Assembly: GCA_019188245.1 (NCBI GenBank)
Contig: JAECZO010000045.1
Span: 51,001-115,000 of the forward strand
Reading direction: 5' to 3'
DNA length: 64,000 bases
Source of the DNA: Novymonas esmeraldas
Taxonomy: Eukaryota > Euglenozoa > Kinetoplastea > Trypanosomatida > Trypanosomatidae
Part shown: piece after piece, positions 1 through 8,269 of the stretch
How the letters are laid out: every line of letters starts with the position of its first letter
How positions within the stretch are numbered: position 1 is the first letter of the stretch
The notes under the pieces: model-generated
Databases searched by the model: none
What the model was told of the DNA's origin: nothing
The model's input: only the letters and a program-made list of their open reading frames with translations
Made by a program: the position numbers and the translations under genes

Positions 1-3000
1 ACGCGGCCGGCACCACCGCCGTCGCCGGTGGCGCTCACCTCTCCAGTGGGTAGCCCGCGCAGCACGACGCGGAAGGTCGGCGCGAGGGTGTTGGCCGCGA
101 CGGCGCAGAGCAGCAGCCACAGCGTGTCGCGTGCCTCCTCGGGGGTGATGAAGAAGGGGGGGCACCCAGGGCCGAAGCAGCACGACGCGTGGTCGAGCTC
201 TGTGGTGAAGTGCAGACTCCCATCGCTGTCGCGGGCATCGTTGTCGCCGCGGCTCTTGCGCTTGCCGCGCCGTGACAGACGGCGGCGAGTCTCCGTGAGC
301 CGCAGCCTCCGCGTCACGACCGCCGCGCCGTTGTGGATCGTGCCGGCGTGGATGCCGTGGTAGACGGCGGGCGGCGGCGCGCTCGCGTGGGCGCCGCCGC
401 CGCTGCTGCTGCTGCTGCCGAGCAGCTTGTCGGCGCGGATGACCAGCTCCTCGAGCGGCCCTGCAGCGTAGGTGTGGTGGAGGAGCCCGGTGATGAGGCC
501 AAGGCGGGGGATGTCCACCCACGTCAGCTCCGCCGCGATCTCCACCGTCCGTATCCGGTTGGCCGGCGCCGTCCACACGGCGGCCAACATCGCAGGCCAG
601 TCCGCGTGCTGCAGGAAGAGTCGGCCATGCGGCACGTCCTCGGGCTCGTAGAGGGCCGTCTGGAGGTAGAGCAGGGCGCAGTCCAGCTCCTGGGGGGCCG
701 TGTGGGGCAGCAGGACGCGGGTGAGCGCGCGCAGCTCCTCCTGCCGCTGCTCCTGCTCGTCCTCCGCGTTGCGGCGGGCCTGTCGCAGCTCCTCGAGCTC
801 CTGCCGCTGCGCCTTCACCTCGAGCACGGCCATCTGCCACAGCTCCTCCTCCTCTTCCTCGGTGACCCGGTACACTGTGGACGGCGACACGCTGCCGCCA
901 CCGGTGGAGACAGAGAGCGGCGTGCACCCGCTACGCGCCGGCGCCGCCCCCTCCGATCGCGGTGGCCCTGCCGACGTCGTTTGCGCTTTGGCGCGTGTCA
1001 GCCGCTTCGCCGACGTGGCTGGGACGGCAGGCGCGGGTGCGGGTGCGGGTGCGGGTGCGGGTGCGGCTCTCGGGGCTGCGTGCCGACGCTTCGTGCCCGC
1101 CTTCCGCGTTGGTGTGCGCCTGACCGCCTCTGTTGCCACCGCCGCCGCCGCCGCCGCCGCGGCCTCGTTCACGGTCGACGGCGTCGCGGTGGCACGACGT
1201 GCGCGCCGCGACGTCGCGGCGACGGTGGTGCTGCTGCTGCTGTTCACGCTGTTGTTCAGTGTGGCTGTGGCACGGCGGCCGCGGCGGGTGTCGGTGGGGG
1301 AGAGGAGAGCCACGCTGGACACTCGCCGCGACGGCGGCGGGCCGGCGACGCGTCCGGCCGCCACTGCCGCCGCCGAGCTCTCCGGCCCCACCGTGGCGGT
1401 CATGGCGCTCACGTCAGTGCTGGCCGCCGCGATGGCGGGGGTGAGCTCGACCGGGGTGAAGACGTTCAGCGTGAGTCCCCTGGCGAGGCGGCTGGGCGAC
1501 ACGAGGATCGGCGTCGCGAGCGGGGATGGCGCGCCGGTGGGCCCGCTCGGGCGGCCGCGCCGGCGCGTCGCATCGGCCGAGTCCCGCGACGCGCCGCTCA
1601 AAGCACTGGAGAACACGTTGGTGCTGAGCTTCCGCAACGATGGAGAGTTGAGCGACGACGACGAGCACGACGACGAGGACGACGAGGACGCGGAGCTGTC
1701 ACCGTGCGTGATATCTGCTCCGTCGTGGCACGACTGCGTGTGTGTGTCTCTCGCGGAGGGGAGCGGGGTGTTGCACTGCGTGCCGGGGCGAGTGCTCGCG
1801 ACGCTGCCACAGCCGGTCGCTCCCTGCCACGGCCCACGTATGAGCCGCCGAGGGGCGCCGCTGCCGCTGCCGCTGCCGTTGATGGCGCGAGGCGGCTTTC
1901 CTGACAGGCGCTTGCGCGCGGCAGCGCTCGTGCCCGCGCCTGCGTCGAGGTGCGTCTCCGTGGAGCTTGTGATGCCGCTGCCGGCGCCGCCTCCGCTGCA
2001 CCGCTCCGTCGCCGCTGCCGCTGCCGCTGCCGTCAGGGTGCTGTTGATGCTGTCTGCCAGGTGCACCGCCTCTCCCTCCAGCGTCTCCTGGCTGTGGCTC
2101 CTCGGGCCGAGCCGGCGGAGAGCGGCCGGGCCGCTGCCGCGGGGTCGCACAGCTGCGGAGGCGCCGTGGCCACGCTCGCCAACCGCCGCGTCAACATGCT
2201 GCAGTTGAGCCGGTGAGCACGACGCGGTCGGGGCATCGCCGCTGCCGCCGCCGCCGCCGCCGGAGAGCTGGCGCCGCAGTGACGCGGCGGCGTCGTGGTG
2301 GTGCGGGTGGTGCTCGTCGAGGGTGGAGGAGGGGGAGCCGGGCAGGGACACGTAGAAGCGGTTGAAGCGCGGTATCCGAGGGGCCGGCTGCGGGTGGGTG
2401 GCGGCGCCGTCCATGGCGGCGGCGGGCACGGGCAGACCGGCGCCGTGGCCTTCGAAGAAGAAGTAGTCCACCTCGTTGGCGTCCTCCTCGGTCGGGGTGT
2501 CGCCGTCGTGATAGAAGTTGCCCAGCGCTGTGAGTTGCAGCACCGGTGCGATGCCGGCGTACTTCTGGAGGAACATCGCGGTGGGCTGTGCGTACTCGGG
2601 GTTCGAGAGCAGGTGCAGCCCCCAGCTCCGCAGCACCACGGCGATGATCGGCAGCCCCACCCACACCGACGCCACCCGTGAGAAGGACGGCGACACGTCT
2701 GGGTCGGCGCCGAGGTTGCGGTTGCCGTTGCCGCTAGCGTTGTGCTGTGCCACGGACTCGGCAGACGCGGCGGTGTCGTCCGGGCCGCCCTTGACGATGC
2801 GGTTCAGCGTCACGCGCTCCTCGCGCACCTCGGCGTCGTTGAAGAAGTACGAGATCTCCTGCAGCTCCACCGCATCGCGCATCTGGCGGCCCCCCACGCG
2901 GCGCCAGATGCGGTAGCGGTGGCCCGCCGCCGCTGCCGCCTCCGGCTCGGTGTCTGGCGCCGCGGCGCCACCACGCTGCCCGGCCGTGGCCTGGCGTGGC

Positions 3001-5633
3001 TTGGCGGTGTTGCCTTGGAGAGTCTTGAGGTGCTTGCGAACGTCGCCGACGACGCCGTGAACAGAGCGGCCTTCCGTCCACGTCATGCTCGCCAGCAGCC
3101 CCTGCAGCTCACTCGCCGCGGTGACAGAGGAGCACTCCACCACCATGGTGCCGCCGTACATGAGGTCCGTCACGACGCCCTCGCCGTACGTGCGCCGTGA
3201 CGACCGCCGCGACCCATCCATGTCGACCGGGTAGCGTGTGTACCGCCGCTCCTGCCACCGGAACGGGTCGATGGACACGCTGAAGCAGTTGACGCTGAGC
3301 GCCACCAACACGCTGCCATCCGACCCGGCGCGCGTCAACGCGGTCGACGGCTGTGGCGGCGGCGGCGGCGGTGCGATGGAGCGGCCCTGCTCGGCGTCGA
3401 GGGCAGACTTGGACGCGTTCGCCAGCGCCGGGCAACTCCTCGATTGCGCGAGTCCCCCCATCTGCTGCTGCTGCTGCTGCTGCTGCTGCGGATGGGCGGG
3501 GAGCGTGCCGGGGAGACGAGGCAGGCGCGCGATTGGGATGCCCAAGGCGAGCGCCAGCACGCTGTCCTCAGGGAACTTCGCCGTCGCCGCCGCTGACGTC
3601 GGTGCGTCGGCGCCGTCCCTGCCGGTTGGCTGGACGTTCGGCGCCGTCGCGTTGCGGAAGGACCCGTTGAGGCTGTTGGGTGGCCGGTCGGGGTGGGCGC
3701 GGAAGGAGGCGTTGAGGCTGCTCCCGCCACCGCCACGCGAGAAGCTCCGGTTCTCGACGTGGCCCATGACGTACTGGCTGAGGGACCGCCGCGGCAGCGC
3801 CTCGGGAAGAGTCGCGCTGCCGTCGTTGGTGTCCAGACCGCCGCCGCCGTCGTCGCTGGTGATGCGCAGCAGATGAGGCACCGACGTGGACGAGGCGAGT
3901 CGGCGGTGGTGGTGGTGCGGCGGAGCGCCGGCGAGTCCACCGCTGCCGCCGACGGGCAGAGGGTCCAGCTGGCTCGAGTCGAGCGTGACGCCCTGCGTCA
4001 TGGCCACGGCGCGGATGAGGGTGTGCAGTGTGGGGTGGAACAGCTCGACGCGGTTCCAGCGTGTGGCGACCACGCCGGGGGCGGGCTCGAGGTGGCGCTT
4101 GCGCAGGAACTTCGTGCTCGGCTCCTCGCCAACGCCATCGGCGAGGCGGAAGGCGAAGCAGTCCTTGATGCCCATGAAGCGCGGGTTGCGGGCGATGAGA
4201 TCGTTGTAGTACTGCTCCCGCTTCTCCATCGGCAGTGCGGAGAGTTGCTCCGGCGTCAGCGACTGCCACGCCAGCGCACTCGCGCCGTTGTCGTCGGAGG
4301 AGCTGCCGCCTCGCGTCTGCGACAGCGGACCTCCACTGCGACTCAGCGCCGGCGAGGACCCGACGTGCGGGAACGCCGTGCCGGCTCGCGACGTCATTGG
4401 TGACGAGACACTGCTGCTCATGTAGTACAGCGGCCCGGCGCTCACCGCTGCAGCAGCAGCAGCAGCAGCCTGGATGCCACCACCACCACCACCGCCGCCG
4501 CCGCCGACGGGTTGGTGTATGCCGTCGGAGCTCACACCGGCGACGCTGAACCAGTGCGACCTGCGAGGCACACGCCGTCCGCCGGTCAGGGACGCCACCG
4601 CCTGCGATGGGGCGCTGCTTCCTGCGATGCCACCCGAGAACAGCGCGCTGGCGTGGCTGAGCCGCGAGGCCGTGATGCGGGGGGAGGAGGGCGGGTACTC
4701 GTCCCTGCCGGTCGCGGCGCCGGCCGGGTAGGCCGTGGTTGTGCTGCCGGGATGGGTGTCCTCGGCGACTCGCAGCGCCGCCTCCATGACGTGCACGGCA
4801 GACACGGGTGCGTACTCGGCCTCGCGTCGGTCCCAGCACCGCCCGAGCAGGCCGCGGTGTGTCACGTTGAAGCTGTCCATGGGGCGCACGGGGTCGAACT
4901 CCTCCAGCTGGCGCCGCCGTGTGTGGGCCACCTCGGCGGTGCGGCGCGCCTGCAAGAGCTGCTGATACTCCTGCGCCGCCTGCAGCGAGTCGGTGCGCTC
5001 ATGCGCGTCGATCTCGGTGTGGAAGGTGGCGTTGTGGTCCTCGCTGTCGACCGTGACGATGTGCGAGGACGGCCGTGTCGGGGGGCCGGTGCTGAGGAGC
5101 CTGACGCCCTTCGGCTCCAGCAGCGGAAGCACGGCGGGCATCGGCACCGGATCGAAGTGGTTCTCTGGTCGCCCGGGTCGCCACCGCGCCGCCGCGTTCG
5201 CTGGCGCATCCTCGTCCGTGTCGACGTCGACGTCGTGTGCGATGTGCGGGAAGGCGCTGCTGGAGGGGTGGCAGCGCAGCCCCGCCGTGTTCGCGTCGTC
5301 GCCGTCGCTGTTGCTCGATGCGCCGTGCCGAGTGAGTGTGCTGTCCGTCTGGTGCACCATCTCCACCGACAGCGGCGGTGGCGGGGCGTAGGGGTCATCG
5401 TCCTGCGCGTACACATGCAGCCCGCCGTTGCGGCCGCTCTCGCCCTGGAGACGCGGGCGAGAGAGCGACTCCTCGGATGTACGGCGCGCCTGCGCGTCCG
5501 TGACGGTGTGCTTGGCCTTGCTGGCCTCTACCAACTGTGACGTCGCCGTCGGCGAGGAGGACACGCCCGGTGGCGGCGTCTGGGCCTCGGGCGACGACTC
5601 GCCAGTCCGCACGACAGACGCCTTGCACCCCAT
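1..5633 (-). CDS. Giant dual-acylated hypothetical protein, C-terminus outside window
   Basis: The reading frame is open from the ATG at 5633 to the left window edge, giving at least 1877 residues with no stop. I do not recognise the family. It begins MGCKAS, the classic N-myristoylation (Gly2) plus palmitoylation (Cys3) signal of trypanosomatid membrane and flagellar proteins, which also supports this start. Most of the protein is low complexity: Gly-, Ala- and Ser-rich tracts, a Gln run near residue 715 (plus-strand 3463-3489), a Pro-Ala repeat near residues 1523-1535 (1031-1065), and a Ser/Asp/Glu-rich stretch. More ordered islands occur at about residues 440-500 (PMEKREQYYNDLIARNPRF), 790-1080, a Glu-rich coiled coil at about 1585-1635, and 1640-1720. 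A peripheral membrane scaffold is inferred only from the acylation signal and disorder. The true 3' end is not visible. Confidence 0.85.
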   Translation of the reverse strand, partial: MGCKASVVRTGESSPEAQTPPPGVSSSPTATSQLVEASKAKHTVTDAQARRTSEESLSRPRLQGESGRNGGLHVYAQDDDPYAPPPPLSVEMVHQTDSTLTRHGASSNSDGDDANTAGLRCHPSSSAFPHIAHDVDVDTDEDAPANAAARWRPGRPENHFDPVPMPAVLPLLEPKGVRLLSTGPPTRPSSHIVTVDSEDHNATFHTEIDAHERTDSLQAAQEYQQLLQARRTAEVAHTRRRQLEEFDPVRPMDSFNVTHRGLLGRCWDRREAEYAPVSAVHVMEAALRVAEDTHPGSTTTAYPAGAATGRDEYPPSSPRITASRLSHASALFSGGIAGSSAPSQAVASLTGGRRVPRRSHWFSVAGVSSDGIHQPVGGGGGGGGGGIQAAAAAAAAVSAGPLYYMSSSVSSPMTSRAGTAFPHVGSSPALSRSGGPLSQTRGGSSSDDNGASALAWQSLTPEQLSALPMEKREQYYNDLIARNPRFMGIKDCFAFRLADGVGEEPSTKFLRKRHLEPAPGVVATRWNRVELFHPTLHTLIRAVAMTQGVTLDSSQLDPLPVGGSGGLAGAPPHHHHRRLASSTSVPHLLRITSDDGGGGLDTNDGSATLPEALPRRSLSQYVMGHVENRSFSRGGGGSSLNASFRAHPDRPPNSLNGSFRNATAPNVQPTGRDGADAPTSAAATAKFPEDSVLALALGIPIARLPRLPGTLPAHPQQQQQQQQQMGGLAQSRSCPALANASKSALDAEQGRSIAPPPPPPQPSTALTRAGSDGSVLVALSVNCFSVSIDPFRWQERRYTRYPVDMDGSRRSSRRTYGEGVVTDLMYGGTMVVECSSVTAASELQGLLASMTWTEGRSVHGVVGDVRKHLKTLQGNTAKPRQATAGQRGGAAAPDTEPEAAAAAGHRYRIWRRVGGRQMRDAVELQEISYFFNDAEVREERVTLNRIVKGGPDDTAASAESVAQHNASGNGNRNLGADPDVSPSFSRVASVWVGLPIIAVVLRSWGLHLLSNPEYAQPTAMFLQKYAGIAPVLQLTALGNFYHDGDTPTEEDANEVDYFFFEGHGAGLPVPAAAMDGAATHPQPAPRIPRFNRFYVSLPGSPSSTLDEHHPHHHDAAASLRRQLSGGGGGGSGDAPTASCSPAQLQHVDAAVGERGHGASAAVRPRGSGPAALRRLGPRSHSQETLEGEAVHLADSINSTLTAAAAAAATERCSGGGAGSGITSSTETHLDAGAGTSAAARKRLSGKPPRAINGSGSGSGAPRRLIRGPWQGATGCGSVASTRPGTQCNTPLPSARDTHTQSCHDGADITHGDSSASSSSSSSCSSSSLNSPSLRKLSTNVFSSALSGASRDSADATRRRGRPSGPTGAPSPLATPILVSPSRLARGLTLNVFTPVELTPAIAAASTDVSAMTATVGPESSAAAVAAGRVAGPPPSRRVSSVALLSPTDTRRGRRATATLNNSVNSSSSTTVAATSRRARRATATPSTVNEAAAAAAAAVATEAVRRTPTRKAGTKRRHAAPRAAPAPAPAPAPAPAVPATSAKRLTRAKAQTTSAGPPRSEGAAPARSGCTPLSVSTGGGSVSPSTVYRVTEEEEEELWQMAVLEVKAQRQELEELRQARRNAEDEQEQRQEELRALTRVLLPHTAPQELDCALLYLQTALYEPEDVPHGRLFLQHADWPAMLAAVWTAPANRIRTVEIAAELTWVDIPRLGLITGLLHHTYAAGPLEELVIRADKLLGSSSSSGGGAHASAPPPAVYHGIHAGTIHNGAAVVTRRLRLTETRRRLSRRGKRKSRGDNDARDSDGSLHFTTELDHASCCFGPGCPPFFITPEEARDTLWLLLCAVAANTLAPTFRVVLRGLPTGEVSATGDGGGAGR

Positions 5634-6863
5634 CCTGAGATGAGAAGCGCAACCACCACAGCAACACGCACTCCCCTTTATCAATAAGCTCCCAGAACAC
5701 ACGCGCACAGACGCACGCGCTCGGGGTTACAAGCAAATCAACGCAAGCAAAGAAACGCACAAGAAGAAGAAAAAGAAAGAGAGACAGAAGCAGCAGCAGC
5801 AGTCACACACACACACACACAGAGGCACACGTGCGCAGTGCAGGTACTGAACTCGAGCCGACGCGGGTGTTCAGACAAAGAGAGAGAGAGGTGGCGGTGG
5901 GGTCCACACGGCGTCACTGGTTCGTCTACGAGGAAGGAGGGACACCGAGGAGACAAAGGTGGTGAGATGGGGGTAAAGTGAAAGCGAGAGAGAGAGCAAG
6001 CAAACAAACAGACCACACCGGGACGATGTGGCGTGACGGAGCGGGGCCGCGATCGAGCAGCGCACCGATCCCCCTCCCTCCCCTGCTCTGCCCTGCGTTT
6101 CTTTCACTTACCGGTGCTCGCGATGTGCGTGCGTGTGTGTGTGTGTGCGCTGGCTGGGTGGGGGAGATGCGGTCCGCCCCCGCCTCCCCTCCTCAACTCC
6201 GCTGTGGCAGCAGGGGATGCTGCGCTGGCGACGTGCACTGCACCGGAGGCACGCCTCGGTGCTCAATAGATGAGTGTGAGTGTGTGAGTGTGAGTGAGTG
6301 AGTGAGTGAGTGAGTGAGTGTGTGTGTGTGTGTGTGGATGAGGGAGGAAGATGAAGAGAGCTGCAGTCCACAATGTGACGGCTGTTGGAGAGTAGCCGGT
6401 AGGGCTACAGATACTGTAGATGTGTGTGTGTGTGTGGGCGAGGTGAGATGATCAAACAAAGTAACATGGGTGCGAGGGGGTGCTCAGTCGGCCCGAACAC
6501 AAGAGAGAGAGGTGTGAGCAGATGAAGATGGTGTGTGTGTGTGCTGGGCAGAGCCGCGTGTGGGGGGCAGAGTGGCCCACACACACACACACACAAGCCC
6601 TTCGCACACAGGGACACACCGCGTGAGACGGCGTGCGTGAGTGTACATGTGCATGTTGTGCTGCGCTGCACGTCCTCCTTCTTCATGTGAGTCTGTTTCA
6701 ACGTAGACGGCCGTGGAGGTGCTCAACGAACACCGTCAGAGAGTGTGAGGGAAAAAGAAGAAGAAGAACGAAAGAAAGACAGGGGAGAGACACACGAAGC
6801 AGCCCACCACACACAAAGACACACACACGTACACACGCCATGAACACCATCTGTGAAGACTTG

Positions 6864-6904
<41 letters not shown>

Positions 6905-7254
6905 CAGTGGCGATGCAGGAGAAAAGAAACGAAGAGGTGCACCGCATGCGAGCCACGCCAGGTCTGAAGGAGGAGCGGGGACTCTCTCATCTCCCTCTCT
7001 CCCAGTTTCCATGAGGTTCATCGACCACCTCCTCCTCGCCGCCAATGATGGAGAGACCAGCACCTGTAGACGACCGCAGAAGGAGGTGAGGTGAGGGTGA
7101 GGGTGAGGTGAGGGAGTGTGTGTGTGTGTATGTGAGCCGCTGAACTGCGCTGACACGGTGACCACCCACCTTCACGATCGCTCCTCCTCCCAGGTCTCTC
7201 TCCTTCTCGGCGACTCCCCCCTTCCCCTCTCCCTCTCTGTCCACGTCCTTCGCG
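5634..7254. other. Intergenic region, simple-repeat rich
   Basis: No gene is supported here. It contains the 5' leader and acceptor of the MGC protein gene and the presumed 3' UTR of the small membrane protein gene. It holds dispersed (CA/TG)n tracts, a GAGT tetranucleotide array followed by (GT)n (about 6293-6335), and an uninterrupted (AC)18 run (about 6866-6901). Short open frames here translate into His-Thr or Cys-Val dipeptide repeats and are not credible proteins. Confidence 0.8.
5720..5800 (-). promoter_or_regulatory. Probable spliced-leader acceptor for the MGC protein gene
   Basis: On the minus strand a pyrimidine-rich tract (plus 5761-5792) is followed about 40 nt later by the first AG (plus 5720-5721). 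This would give an 86-nt 5' leader before the ATG at 5633. The assignment rests on the known tract-then-first-AG rule of trypanosomatid trans-splicing. Confidence 0.45.
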
Positions 7255-7575
7255 TCAGAACAACCACCAGAGACGCGCGCGTGGTGTCGCCGACGCGGCT
7301 GTTGTCGCTGTTGCTGCTGCTGCCAACTCCTTCGCAGAGATGGAAGAGACGTCTCTGCCGAGCAGCGGGTCGGCGGTGTGTCGGACCTGCGCCGCCACCC
7401 TATCCTGCAGCTCCTTCACAAACACATTGCCCTTCTTCCAGTACTCGGAGTGGTACTTGACGCGCATTTGGATCTCATGCATCTCCCGCGCATCCATCCG
7501 CTTCGTCTTGGTGTACATCATGAAGACTGGGACGGTGCTGGCGCACAGCAGCAGCCACGGGAGTTGAATAGCCAT
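7255..7575 (-). CDS. Small single-span membrane protein, unknown function
   Basis: The 106-residue product starts MAIQLPWLLLCASTVPVFMM, giving one hydrophobic segment at residues 4-20 directly at the N-terminus. A charged, probably helical part follows (residues 22-62, KTKRMDAREMHEIQMRVKYHSEYWKKGN) and then an Ala/Thr-rich tail ending RARLWWLF. Non-repetitive composition, lying in an otherwise repetitive region, and a clean ATG-to-TGA frame argue that it is a real gene. Size and layout resemble small accessory subunits of mitochondrial inner-membrane complexes, but this is analogy only and I recognise no family. A signal-anchored ER protein is equally possible. Confidence 0.75.
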   Translation of the reverse strand: MAIQLPWLLLCASTVPVFMMYTKTKRMDAREMHEIQMRVKYHSEYWKKGNVFVKELQDRVAAQVRHTADPLLGRDVSSISAKELAAAATATTAASATPRARLWWLF

Positions 7576-8269
7576 CCCTCGACACCACGAAGGAGGCTCC
7601 TACCTGTGTGTGTGTGTGTAAATGTGTGTGTATGTGTGTGTGTGGGTGAGCAGAGCAACATGACCAGGCCGGGCAAGCGCAACAGCGGAGATGCAACAAG
7701 ACGACGAGTGGCGCGGGTGGACGGCGGTGCGTGGCGTAAGTGACGACAAGTGGCGGGCTCTTGGACGTTTCTCCTCTGCCGTCATCGCTCGGTACGCATG
7801 AGGAGACGATGCACGAGGAGTTTACACACCCACACACACGCGTGCACATGAATTTTTTTTTTTTTTTTTGCGTGCGCGTGCATGTGTGTGCGCGTGCCTC
7901 CGAGGGTGTCTTGGTTGTGCCTTCACGGAGGATGTGTGCCTGTGTGTGTGTGTGTCTGTGGAAGCGCAAATAGTCAAACGCATCAGCGGTGATGCAGGTG
8001 CGGGACAGAGAAGTCTTACGAGCTCCCCCCATTGGAGAGCGAGAGTGCGTACGTACGTGTGCGTGCGTGTGCGTGTGCGTGTGTGAGTAGGCGTGGTGAG
8101 AGAAGCAAAACGGTAAAAGACACAACGACCAACACACACACACTCACACACACAGAGAAAGAAAGAAGAGATGGCGGTACTCGATGTCAACGTGCTGCAG
8201 AGGGTGGAGGGAGAGGGGAAGGGGGGGGGGGGAGGCACTGCGTATTCACGCATGTGTGTGTGTGTGGGC
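7576..8269. other. Intergenic region
   Basis: No gene seen. It contains (TG)n stretches at about 7608-7645 and 8043-8085, a T17 homopolymer on the plus strand (7853-7869), and a G12 homopolymer (8221-8232) just downstream of the kinase stop codon. Confidence 0.75.

Noticed and set aside
333-2208. Two long plus-strand open frames of about 500 codons (333-1904 and 700-2208)
   Set aside because: They are antisense shadows of the giant MGC protein gene. In GC-rich DNA stops are rare in all frames; the products are Arg/Gly/Ala soup without ordered motifs, while the minus frame is open across the whole 5.6 kb with an acylation start.
5738-7250. Many short frames coding His-Thr or Cys-Val repeats
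   Set aside because: They are translations of (CA/TG)n dinucleotide runs, occur on both strands and in several frames, and have no plausible protein character. The same holds for similar frames in every other intergenic region.
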